Positions 38,488-45,947 of a DNA stretch of 64,000 nt are shown piece by piece (the first letter of the stretch is position 1; every line of letters begins with the position of its first letter). This DNA comes from Phycisphaerae bacterium. Lineage in GTDB: Bacteria > Planctomycetota > Phycisphaerae > JAJVII01. The translations under genes were made by a program, and so were the position numbers. Where the stretch lies: positions 78,814 through 142,813 of the forward strand of contig JAJVII010000006.1 of the NCBI GenBank assembly GCA_022072085.1, given 5' to 3'. The notes under the pieces are model-generated. The model was not told the origin of the DNA, did no database searches, and was given only the letters and a program-made list of their open reading frames with translations.

Positions 38488-39438
38488 ATGCGAACCGCTG
38501 TCGTCCTGGTGCTCCTGCTGGTCCTGATCGCCGGGGCCGCGCCCGCGCCGACCTCCGCGCCGACGTCGCAACCGGACACCGCCGCCGCTCAGGTCCCTGC
38601 CCGCCCGATCACGCCGCTACAGGCCGTCGTGATGGGCATCGTCGAGGGCGTCACCGAGTATCTCCCGGTCAGTTCGACCGGCCACCTGATACTGGCCGGG
38701 CACTTCCTCGGCCTGCCGGACAGCGACGCGGTCAAGGCCTTCGAGATCGTCATCCAGGTTGGCGCGATCCTGGCAGTACTTGGGCTCTACCGTCGCCGGG
38801 TCGGCCAGATGCTGTGCGGCCTCGTCGGCCGCGACCGGGGGGGCCTGAAACTGTTCGTCAACTTGCTGATCGCCTTCCTGCCCGCGGCGGTCATCGGACT
38901 GGCGACGCACAATTGGATCAAGGCCCACCTCTTCGCCCCCTGGCCGGTGATCGCGGCGCTGGCTGCCGGCGGCGTGCTGATGATAGCCGTGGACCGCCTC
39001 CGCCGCTGGCCCGGCGTGCGGATGCGGGCGGTCACCGTGGACACCATGACCTGGCGGATCGCCCTGGTCGTCGGCCTGGCCCAGGTGCTGGCGATGTGGC
39101 CGGGCACGTCGCGGTCGATGATCACCATCGTCGCGGCTATCCTGGCTGGCATGGAGATCAAGTCGGCGGCCGAGTTCAGTTTCCTGCTCGGCCTGCCCAC
39201 ACTGGCTGGGGCGAGCCTGTTCGACTCCCTCAAGCACGGTGGCGAGATTGTGCATGCGGCGGGCCCGCTGGGCCTGCTGCTGGGGCTGGTCGTCTCGTGG
39301 GTCGTCGCGGTCATCGCGGTCAAGGCCTTCGTCGCGTGGCTTAACCGGCACGGCCTGTCGCCCTTCGGCTACTACCGCATTGCCCTTGCGGGGTTGTTCG
39401 TCGTGATGACGCTGCTGGTGGGGATCAAAGGGTTCTGA
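38488..39438 (+). CDS. uppP: Undecaprenyl-diphosphatase
   Basis: The product has 316 residues and recycles the undecaprenyl carrier of cell-wall synthesis; loss of it sensitises cells to bacitracin. VVMGIVEGVTEYLPVSSTGHLILAGHFLGL at about residues 49-78 holds the first conserved block, and LAMWPGTSRSMITIVAAILAGM at about 195-216 the second, with the catalytic Ser/Arg. About eight membrane helices are seen. The N-terminus has an extra signal-peptide-like segment (VVLVLLLVLIAGAAPAPTSAPTSQ) before the usual start, so a cleaved or extra N-terminal helix is possible. Typical UppP is about 270 residues. Confidence 0.94.
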   Translation: MRTAVVLVLLLVLIAGAAPAPTSAPTSQPDTAAAQVPARPITPLQAVVMGIVEGVTEYLPVSSTGHLILAGHFLGLPDSDAVKAFEIVIQVGAILAVLGLYRRRVGQMLCGLVGRDRGGLKLFVNLLIAFLPAAVIGLATHNWIKAHLFAPWPVIAALAAGGVLMIAVDRLRRWPGVRMRAVTVDTMTWRIALVVGLAQVLAMWPGTSRSMITIVAAILAGMEIKSAAEFSFLLGLPTLAGASLFDSLKHGGEIVHAAGPLGLLLGLVVSWVVAVIAVKAFVAWLNRHGLSPFGYYRIALAGLFVVMTLLVGIKGF

Positions 39439-39443
39439 GCGGC

Positions 39444-39582
39444 AATGTCGAATGTCGAATTCCGAATGTCGAATAGACGACGAATCACGAATGACCAGAC
39501 AGATCGAAGGCGAGTCGCGGCCTCATTCGTCATTGGGCATCCGTCATTCTCTCGTCACTCGGACTTCGTGATTCGTCATTCC
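39444..39582. repeat. Intergenic inverted phrase repeat (GAATGTCGAAT / CGAATCACGAATGAC phrases)
   Basis: The left arm (39444-39500) has AATGTCGAATGTCGAATTCC, then GAATGTCGAATAGACGACG, then AATCACGAATGAC. The right arm (39523-39582) has CATTCGTCATTGGGCATCCG, TCATTCTCTCGTCACTCGG and CTTCGTGATTCGTCATTCC. It begins 4 bp after the uppP stop, and its right end supplies the TGA stop of the converging glycosyltransferase gene (in GAATGACGAATCACG on the minus strand). Confidence 0.75.
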
Positions 39583-40709
39583 GCCGGCGCCGTTGGCGGC
39601 TCCGCCTCGTTCATCCTGATCGTCACCTGGGCGACGACGGCGAAGCGGATCGTCCGCGTAATCTGTGCGACGGTCACGCCGGCCAGGTGATGGGACTGGA
39701 CGTAGTCGCGGGCGTTTCGGCCGATATTTCGGCCGAGTTCCGGTTCGTCCAGCAGCCGCTGGAGTACCATCGTCATCTCGGCCTCGTCGCCCTGGGTCAG
39801 TTCCACGCCGTTGACGCCGTCGGCCATCAGGTTCATCGCCCCGCCGTTGCGGGCGACGACGGCGACGCCGGCGGCCATCGCCTCCAGCAGCCGCAGGTCC
39901 AGATGCCGGTTGACCTCCGGCTGCACCAGCACGTCGATGCCCGGCCAGAGGCGGTCCATTCGCTTGAGGTCGGGAACCAGAGTGAAGCGGTCGCCGAGAC
40001 GCCGGGCCTGGGCCGACCGGCGGATGCGCCGCTCAGCCGACCCCGAGCCCATGACGAAGTAGACCGCGTCGTAGCCGCGATCGCTCAGGTGTGAGAACGC
40101 CGCCAGGAGTTGATCGAGGCTGCCCGGGTCGGCCGACCCCAGGCCGATGATGCCGCGCGTCCGCTCGCCGGCGAACGCGGCGATCCCCTCGTGCATGTGG
40201 ACCCCCAGCGACACCTGCTGCACGGCCTTTTCGTCGGCGGCGCTCAGCCGCTTGCGGACACGGTCGGCCAGGCTCTCGCTGCCGGCAAAGACGGTCTGCA
40301 ACGCCGGCCCCGCCGACGCAGCCGGGGCGACCTCGTCCTCACCCATCACGATGACCGCCAGCGGCACGTGCAGTGCGGCGGCGAACCGCGCCCCCAGGTC
40401 GGCCAGCCGCCCGCTGGCTGCCAGCACCATACGCACTGGCTCGTCCGCCAGCCGGGCAATGACCGGCTGGACGATGAATCGGCGGAGCAGAGGCAGGCGG
40501 CTGCGCGTCAGGATCATGCGGGCCAGCAGGTGCTCGGGAATCCCCCCGGCCAACTCGACCCCCGGCGGGCCGACGAGCATGGGGCTGATGCCCTCATCGA
40601 CCAGACCCAGCAGAAGCGAGTCCAGCCACGGGCCGTAGCGGTCCGCGGCGTCGCGGTCGATCAGCACAGCCACCGCGTGCGTGAATCTCGCCTTGCGATC
40701 CTTGGCCAT
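39576..40709 (-). CDS. Glycosyltransferase family 4-like protein
   Basis: The product has 377 residues with two Rossmann halves (GT-B). The C-terminal half has the donor-site pattern RLGDRFTLVPDLKRMDRLWPGIDVLVQPEVNRHLDLRLLEAMAAGVAVVARNGGAMNLMADGVNGVELTQGD, where LRLLEAMAAG and the GG/NG turns match GT4. The glutamate of the usual ExxxxxxE site is retained as LLEAMAAG. The N-terminal half is less conserved, and there is no signal peptide. Its stop codon comes from the flanking repeat. Acceptor and donor sugars are unknown. Confidence 0.8.
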   Translation of the reverse strand: MAKDRKARFTHAVAVLIDRDAADRYGPWLDSLLLGLVDEGISPMLVGPPGVELAGGIPEHLLARMILTRSRLPLLRRFIVQPVIARLADEPVRMVLAASGRLADLGARFAAALHVPLAVIVMGEDEVAPAASAGPALQTVFAGSESLADRVRKRLSAADEKAVQQVSLGVHMHEGIAAFAGERTRGIIGLGSADPGSLDQLLAAFSHLSDRGYDAVYFVMGSGSAERRIRRSAQARRLGDRFTLVPDLKRMDRLWPGIDVLVQPEVNRHLDLRLLEAMAAGVAVVARNGGAMNLMADGVNGVELTQGDEAEMTMVLQRLLDEPELGRNIGRNARDYVQSHHLAGVTVAQITRTIRFAVVAQVTIRMNEAEPPTAPAE

Positions 40710-40759
40710 GCGTGCATTGCACTGGCTGGCGCGCGGTTTGTCAATCGAGAGGGCAAGAG

Positions 40760-40927
40760 GTCCACGGATTTCACGGGCGGAACACGGATTCCGCGGGAAG
40801 ACGAGAGGAGACAGGAGAGAGGAGGGAGAGAAGACAAGAGAGAAGAGACGCTGGCGCGATTCCTCCTTATCGTACCTCTGTTACATCTGTGCAATCCGTG
40901 TCCGCCCGTGTAATCCGTGTTCCTCCG
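40760..40927. repeat. Intergenic inverted phrase repeat with a long purine spacer (CACGGATT phrase)
   Basis: The left arm (40760-40800) has CCACGGATTTCACGGGCGG, then AACACGGATTCCGCGGG. The right arm (40892-40927) has AATCCGTGTCCGCCCGTGTA then ATCCGTGTTCCTCCG, its imperfect reverse complement. Much of the 91 bp spacer is an almost pure purine tract (40801-40849). It lies between the divergent glycosyltransferase and DedA-like genes. Confidence 0.75.
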
Positions 40928-40998
40928 AAGGCTCGCAGTCTGCCCGTTGACCGCGGCGACACCGCCCGGTACAACGTCACTTTGCGCAAGGAGCCTTT

Positions 40999-41670
40999 GT
41001 GAGCAACGGACCGCAAGCGGAGATGGAGTTGAAGGGCGAAGACGTCCCGACGGTCTTCGTGCCGCGCTGGCACCTGCACCGCCGGCTCTATGACTGGGTG
41101 ATCGGGCTGGCCAACCGGCGGCACGCCTCGGTCTGGCTGGCGACGCTGAGTTTCGCCGAGTCCAGCTTCTTCCCGATCCCCCCCGACGTGCTGCTGATCC
41201 CCCTGGTGATGGGCAACCGCAAGCGCTGGCTGCGCTTCGCGACCGTGTGCAGCGTTGCCAGCGTGCTGGGGGCGGTGCTGGGCTACATCATCGGCTGGTT
41301 GCTGTGGGACGCCCTGCACGTCTACTTCTACAAGATCCCCGGCATCACGCCCGGCGGCGTCGAGCACGTCAAGGAACTCTACGCCGCGTGGAGTTTCTGG
41401 ATCGTCTTCACCGCCGGCTTCACGCCGATACCGTTCAAGCTTATCACCATCACGGCAGGCCTGTTCTTCGGGGCCAACCCGGGGCTGTTCCTCGTTTTTC
41501 TGCTGGCGTCGGCGGTCAGCCGATCGGCCCGGTTCTTCCTGGTCGCGGCCCTGCTCTATCGCTACGGCCAGCCGATCAAGCGGTGGATCGACAAGTATTT
41601 CAACTGGGTCTGCCTGCTGTTTACCGTGCTGCTGGTGGGCGGATTCGTCGTCGTCAAGTACGCCTTCTGA
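40999..41670 (+). CDS. YqaA/DedA-like membrane protein (VTT domain)
   Basis: The product has 223 residues with about five membrane segments. FAESSFFPIPPDVLLIPLVMGNRKRWL at about residues 52-78 is the conserved FxE...P..P re-entrant loop of the DedA/VTT superfamily, and FTAGFTPIPFKLITITAGLFFGANP at about 139-163 is the second. Proteins of this group act in lipid scrambling and undecaprenyl-phosphate recycling, which would suit the nearby uppP and pgsA. The GTG start at 40999 has AAGGAG six bases upstream. Confidence 0.88.
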   Translation: MSNGPQAEMELKGEDVPTVFVPRWHLHRRLYDWVIGLANRRHASVWLATLSFAESSFFPIPPDVLLIPLVMGNRKRWLRFATVCSVASVLGAVLGYIIGWLLWDALHVYFYKIPGITPGGVEHVKELYAAWSFWIVFTAGFTPIPFKLITITAGLFFGANPGLFLVFLLASAVSRSARFFLVAALLYRYGQPIKRWIDKYFNWVCLLFTVLLVGGFVVVKYAF

Positions 41671-41678
41671 GTCCCGCG

Positions 41679-42260
41679 ATGGCCCCTCACGATCCCGACG
41701 CCGCGCTGCTCACGCCCGAACAGGGGCGGGCCCTCCTCCGGCTGGCCAGGCTGACCGTCGAGGCCGACGTGCGCAGCCGACCCCTCCCCCCGCCGCTGGA
41801 GGGCCCCCCGTTCGATCGGGCCCTGGGCCTGTTCGTGACGCTGCGGGTCGATGGCGACTTGCGCGGCTGCATGGGCACGTTCGCCGCCCGCGAGCCGCTT
41901 GGCCGACTCGTGCAGGAAATCGCCCTGACCAGCCTGGCCGACCCGCGGTTCGAGTTCCGGCGAATCGACCCGGCGGAACTGACCCGGCTGAGGATCGAAA
42001 TCTCCCTGCTCTCGCCGATGTGGCCGACGCGCGACCCGCTGCGGGAAATGGTTCCCGGCCGACACGGCGTCTACGTACGCAAGGGCGGCCGATCCGGCTG
42101 CTTCCTGCCGCAGGTCGCGACCGAGCAGGGCTGGACCGCGGCCCAGACGCTGGCCCACTGCTGTTCCGGCAAAGCCGGCCTGCCCCCCGATGCCTGGCGC
42201 GACCCCGGCGCGGAGGTCTTCCTGTTTACTGCTGAGATTCACGAGGAAGCAGAGGGGTGA
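41679..42260 (+). CDS. AMMECR1-domain protein (AmmeMemoRadiSam system protein A-like)
   Basis: The product has 193 residues. The AMMECR1 domain is clear: PPFDRALGLFVTLRVDGDLRGCMGTF with the RGCxG core at about residues 61-66, then ALTSLADPRFEFRRIDPAELTRLRIEISLLSP and VPGRHGVYVRKGGRSGCFLPQVATEQGW. In some bacteria it is paired with a Memo-like protein and a radical-SAM enzyme; neither is present here. The gene starts 8 bp after the DedA-like gene. The stop TGA directly abuts the next inverted repeat. The substrate is unknown. Confidence 0.9.
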   Translation: MAPHDPDAALLTPEQGRALLRLARLTVEADVRSRPLPPPLEGPPFDRALGLFVTLRVDGDLRGCMGTFAAREPLGRLVQEIALTSLADPRFEFRRIDPAELTRLRIEISLLSPMWPTRDPLREMVPGRHGVYVRKGGRSGCFLPQVATEQGWTAAQTLAHCCSGKAGLPPDAWRDPGAEVFLFTAEIHEEAEG

Positions 42261-42358
42261 GTTTCGAGTTTCAAGTTTCGAGTTTCAAGTGAAGAGAAGG
42301 AAGCCGTCGTTCCCGCTTTCTCTTTCACTCGAAACTTGAAACTCGAAACTTGTCACTC
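42261..42358. repeat. Intergenic inverted phrase repeat (CGAAACTTGAAACT phrase)
   Basis: The left arm (42261-42298) is GTTTCGAGTTTCAAGTTTCG then AGTTTCAAGTGAAG. The right arm (42325-42358) is TCACTCGAAACTTGAAACTC then GAAACTTGTCACTC. About 25 bp of the arms are perfectly complementary, with a 26 bp spacer. The left edge touches the stop of the AMMECR1 gene and the right edge contributes the TGA of the converging folC gene. It could act as a bidirectional terminator. Confidence 0.85.
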
Positions 42359-43747
42359 GCCGGCGAACCACTTCGCTTCCGCGTTCAGTTTCATCACCAG
42401 TCCGACCAGGTAGAGCGAGCCGGTGACCAGCACCATGTCGTTCGGGCCGGCCAGGTTCAGGGCCATATCCATCGCCATCGGGGCGCTGAGCGACAGGTAG
42501 CGCCGCACGCTCGGGCCCAGGATCGCCAGCAACTCCAGCAGGCTGGCCGGGTCCGCGCGGTGCGGGTGGTCCGATTGCGTCGCGACCACGATGTCCGCGG
42601 CGTTGGCCAGGGCGCCCATCAGCCCGCGGCGGTCCTTGTCGGCCAGGCAGCCGGCCACCACGATCAGCCGGCGGTAGTCGAACGTCTCGGGCAGCGCCCG
42701 CAGCACGGCCCGCAACGCCTCGACGGTGTGGGCCCCGTCCAGCACGATCCAGGGCCGCCGTCCGCGGAGGTCCAGCCGCCCGGGCCAGCGGGCCTGCTCC
42801 AGGCCGGCCATCGCCCCGGGCAGGTCCATGCTCCAGCCGCCTTCGAGCAACTGATCGACCAGCCCCAGCGCGACCGCCGCGCTGACCGCCTGGTGTCGGC
42901 CCAGCAGCGGCACGATGAACTCGTCGAACGTCCGCGAGGGAGTCGCGACCTTCGCCCGCCAGCGCCGCGGGCCGGCGCCGCCCGTCGGCTGTGTCGACAG
43001 ACTGATCTCGCGGCCGACCGTCAGCAGCGGGGCCATCTGCTCGCGAGCGAACCGGGCAATGACCTGGCCGGCCGCCGGACGCTGGGGGGCGCTAACGGCC
43101 GGCACGCCCGGCTTGATGATCGCGGCCTTCTCGCCGGCGATGCTCTCGATGGTGTTGCCGAGCTGACGCATGTGATCCATGCCGATGGGGGTGATCGCGG
43201 CCGCCCGGGGGGTGACGACGTTGGTCGCATCCAGCCGCCCACCCAGCCCGACCTCCAGCACAGCAAGGTCCACCCCCATTGCGTCGAGCGCGACGAACGC
43301 GACGGCCGTCATCAGCTCGAAAAAGGTCGGCGGGTCATCGGCAAGGCGGTCCAGAGCCGGCGCGACGCGGTTCATGGCCGCGACGAACGCCGCCTCGCTG
43401 ATAGGCTCCTCGACGACGCGCCCGCCGCGGCGTTCGAGCAGGACGATCCGCTCGCGGATGTCCACCAGGTGCGGGCTGATGTAGAGCCCGACGCGCTTGC
43501 CTCCACCGGCGGCCAGGTAGGCGGTCATGGCCGCGACCGACCCCTTGGCGATCGTGCCGGCGACGTGGACGCTGGCAAAGTTGTCCTGGGGGCGGCCGAG
43601 CGCGTCGCACAGCCGCTGCATTCGCCCGAGGTCGTACGAGCCGGCATGGTGGCGGACGCGGGCCATCCGCTCGTAGTCGGTGCGGGTGAACAGGTAGTCC
43701 AGCGCCTGGGCGTAGGTTTCAAAGGCGGTCGGTGCAGCCTGGGTCAT
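42353..43747 (-). CDS. folC: Folylpolyglutamate synthase/dihydrofolate synthase family ligase
   Basis: The product has 464 residues and adds glutamate to folates. HVAGTIAKGSVAAM at about residues 64-77 is the P-loop, where the usual GTNGKGS reads GTIAKGS, so two conserved loop residues are changed. GLYISPHLVDIRERI, AVLEVGLGGRLDATNVV (Mg2+ region) and ITPIGMDHMRQLGNTIESIAGEKAAIIKPGVPAV are canonical, and GAHTVEALRAVL marks the C-terminal domain. The altered loop may reflect a family variant rather than loss of activity, since the lysine and serine remain. The stop lies in the adjacent repeat. Confidence 0.9.
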   Translation of the reverse strand: MTQAAPTAFETYAQALDYLFTRTDYERMARVRHHAGSYDLGRMQRLCDALGRPQDNFASVHVAGTIAKGSVAAMTAYLAAGGGKRVGLYISPHLVDIRERIVLLERRGGRVVEEPISEAAFVAAMNRVAPALDRLADDPPTFFELMTAVAFVALDAMGVDLAVLEVGLGGRLDATNVVTPRAAAITPIGMDHMRQLGNTIESIAGEKAAIIKPGVPAVSAPQRPAAGQVIARFAREQMAPLLTVGREISLSTQPTGGAGPRRWRAKVATPSRTFDEFIVPLLGRHQAVSAAVALGLVDQLLEGGWSMDLPGAMAGLEQARWPGRLDLRGRRPWIVLDGAHTVEALRAVLRALPETFDYRRLIVVAGCLADKDRRGLMGALANAADIVVATQSDHPHRADPASLLELLAILGPSVRRYLSLSAPMAMDMALNLAGPNDMVLVTGSLYLVGLVMKLNAEAKWFAGE

Positions 43748-43828
43748 GGTCGTCCTTCGTGAGCAGGTCGATGCGATCCGCCGGACATTCTACCCGGCCG
43801 CCCGCGGCGGCGACAGGCGGATAACGTT

Positions 43829-43858
43829 TTGACACCCCGGCGCAAGTCCCGGTAGAAT
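43829..43858 (+). promoter_or_regulatory. Promoter with -10 six bases before the ATG (leaderless)
   Basis: A perfect TTGACA (43829-43834), an 18 bp spacer and TAGAAT (43853-43858) are followed by six bases and the ATG at 43865. The transcript would begin at about the start codon. No ribosome site is present. It is the third example of this arrangement in the window. Confidence 0.6.
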
Positions 43859-43864
43859 CGAGGC

Positions 43865-44797
43865 ATGAGCAACACAGCGCGACATCGCGGCCGGGCGGCT
43901 TTTATCGCGGCTTTGGCGGCGTGCGCCCTGCTGGGTCTGGCAGCCGGGCTGCGCGGCGACGCGGAGGCCCCGGCCTCGGCGCCGGCGTCGCAACCGTCGC
44001 CCGTGCCGCGCGAACTCGACGGATCGACCGACTATCACGGCCAGGACCTCACGATCCATCCCGACTACTGGGACGACGAGGAATACGCCCGCCCGGCGGA
44101 ATTCGACCAGCCCGAGTGGCTGGTCCTGATGGACAAGGTCTACGACGGCGTGACGGGCCTGAACTCCGACGGCCTGAGCATCCTGCTCAGGAAGGTGGCC
44201 GCGCTGAAGGACGACGACCCCGCGATCATCGACGTCAACCGCGCCAACCTGATGGAGAAGCCGAAGAAGTATCGCGGCCGCAAGGTCCGGCTGGAGATTC
44301 AGTTTCTCAAGGAGAACCGGCTGCCCAGCCCGGTTCCCTCGCAGGCGCAGGCGCTCTACGTCTACACGGTGACGGCCCGCACCGGCAAGGACCGCGAGGC
44401 CGTGCTGCTCTACAGCGATCGCCAGATTCCCAACGTCCACAAGGGCGACCTGCTGTCGGCGGTCGGATACTTCTACTGCGTCCAGCGTTCGCGGACAGAG
44501 GACCACGCCAGCACGATCGACACGCCCCTGCTCATCATCGGCTCGCTGGAGCGCACGTCGCTGGGCAGCAACGGCTGGTCGCCCTCGATCATGATGGGCG
44601 GGATCGTCGTCGCGCTGCTGGTGGTTTACATCCTGGTTCGCTACAAGATGTCCAACCGCCGCCCGGTCGCCCGTTACCGGCCTCGGCGCGACGACATGAC
44701 CGACAGCGACATCGAGGCGTCACGGCGCATGGTCCCGCCAGAGCTGCTGGCCAAGCCCGAGTCGCCCCCTTCGGACACGGAGACGCCCCCGAAATGA
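43865..44797 (+). CDS. Exported, membrane-anchored protein, unknown
   Basis: The product has 310 residues. A signal peptide (FIAALAACALLGLAAGLRG) is followed by an Ala/Ser/Pro linker, then an acidic soluble domain (WDDEEYARPAEFDQPEWLVLMDKVYDG), a beta-rich part (KKYRGRKVRLEIQFLKENRL, YVYTVTARTGKDREAVLLYS, DLLSAVGYFYCVQ) and a membrane helix at about residues 242-260 (SIMMGGIVVALLVVYILVR) with a basic, polar cytoplasmic tail. The beta part resembles an OB-like fold. No family is recognised. It overlaps aroB by 4 bp, so the two are translationally coupled. Confidence 0.75.
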   Translation: MSNTARHRGRAAFIAALAACALLGLAAGLRGDAEAPASAPASQPSPVPRELDGSTDYHGQDLTIHPDYWDDEEYARPAEFDQPEWLVLMDKVYDGVTGLNSDGLSILLRKVAALKDDDPAIIDVNRANLMEKPKKYRGRKVRLEIQFLKENRLPSPVPSQAQALYVYTVTARTGKDREAVLLYSDRQIPNVHKGDLLSAVGYFYCVQRSRTEDHASTIDTPLLIIGSLERTSLGSNGWSPSIMMGGIVVALLVVYILVRYKMSNRRPVARYRPRRDDMTDSDIEASRRMVPPELLAKPESPPSDTETPPK

Positions 44798-45927
44798 GCG
44801 TGGTGAAAGTGCGGCTGGCCGACGCCCGGGCAGCCGACTATGACATCCTCATCGAGCCCGGCTGCTTCGCCCGGCTGGGAACGACCGTCGCCGGATGGGC
44901 CCCTGCCCCGACGGCCGCCATCGTCAGCGACAGCAACGTGGCTGCGCTGCACGGGCGGGCTGCGCTGGACTCCCTGAGGGCGGCCGGCTACACCGCCGAG
45001 TTGCTCACATTCCCCGCCGGCGAAGAGCACAAGCACCTGGGGACCTGCCAGTTGCTCTGGGACGGACTGGCGGGGATGCGGACCGAGCGGGCCTCGCCCG
45101 TCGTCGCACTGGGCGGCGGGGTCACCGGCGACGTGGCCGGTTTCGTCGCAGCGGCCTACCTCCGCGGCCTGCCGGTTGTGCAGGTTCCCACGACGCTGCT
45201 GGCGGCGGTCGATTCCTCCGTCGGCGGCAAGACGGGCGTAAACCATCCGGTCGCGGGCAAGAACATCATCGGCGCGTTCCACCAGCCGGTCGGCGTGGTC
45301 ATCGACCCGCTCCTGCTGGCGACGCTGGGCCGCCGCGAGTGGGCCTGCGGGCTGGCCGAGTCCGTCAAGCACGGCGTCATCCGCGACGCCGCGTTCTTCG
45401 CGTGGATCGAGCAGCGGGCGGGCGAGTTGAGCGACCTGGCCGCCCACGCGGACCGCCGCCTGCCCGACGCCGCCGACACGGTCGTCGAGTTGATCGAAGC
45501 CAACTGCCGCATCAAGGCGGCCGTCGTGTCGGCTGACGAACGCGAAGCGGGCCTGCGGGCGATCCTGAACTTCGGCCACACGGTCGGCCACGCCTTAGAG
45601 GCGGTCGGCCGATACGACCTGCTGCGGCACGGCGAGGCGGTGAGCATCGGCATGGTGGTGGAATCGCGGCTGGCCCTGTCGCGCGGGCTGATCGACGCCA
45701 GCCTGCTGGATCGGCTGATCGCGTTGCTGGCGGCGCTGGGCCTGCCCGTTCACGTGCCCGACGCCATTGCGACGACCGACGCGGTCGGCTTGTTGCACAA
45801 GGACAAGAAGGTCAAGGCCGGCCGCGTGCGGTATGTGTTGCCGACGGGACTGGGGGCTACGACGATCGTCGCCGACGTAACCTCCGAGCAAGTCAGCGCG
45901 GCCATCGACGCTTCGCGGGCGGATTGA
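44794..45927 (+). CDS. aroB: 3-dehydroquinate synthase
   Basis: The product has 377 residues and closes the ring in the second step of the shikimate pathway. The NAD+ and metal blocks are intact: ALGGGVTGDVAGFVAAAYLRGLPVVQVPTTLLAAVDSSVGGKTGVNHPVAGKNIIGAFHQP at about residues 104-162, then ACGLAESVKHGVIRDAAFF (Glu and Lys) and NFGHTVGHALEAVGRYDLLRHGEAVSIGMV with the zinc histidines. The start overlaps the upstream gene by ATGA. dprA starts 20 bp downstream. Chorismate synthase (aroC) is 11 kb away at 56662. Confidence 0.95.
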   Translation: MSVVKVRLADARAADYDILIEPGCFARLGTTVAGWAPAPTAAIVSDSNVAALHGRAALDSLRAAGYTAELLTFPAGEEHKHLGTCQLLWDGLAGMRTERASPVVALGGGVTGDVAGFVAAAYLRGLPVVQVPTTLLAAVDSSVGGKTGVNHPVAGKNIIGAFHQPVGVVIDPLLLATLGRREWACGLAESVKHGVIRDAAFFAWIEQRAGELSDLAAHADRRLPDAADTVVELIEANCRIKAAVVSADEREAGLRAILNFGHTVGHALEAVGRYDLLRHGEAVSIGMVVESRLALSRGLIDASLLDRLIALLAALGLPVHVPDAIATTDAVGLLHKDKKVKAGRVRYVLPTGLGATTIVADVTSEQVSAAIDASRAD

Positions 45928-45947
45928 CGGCCCGGAGCCGAACACCC

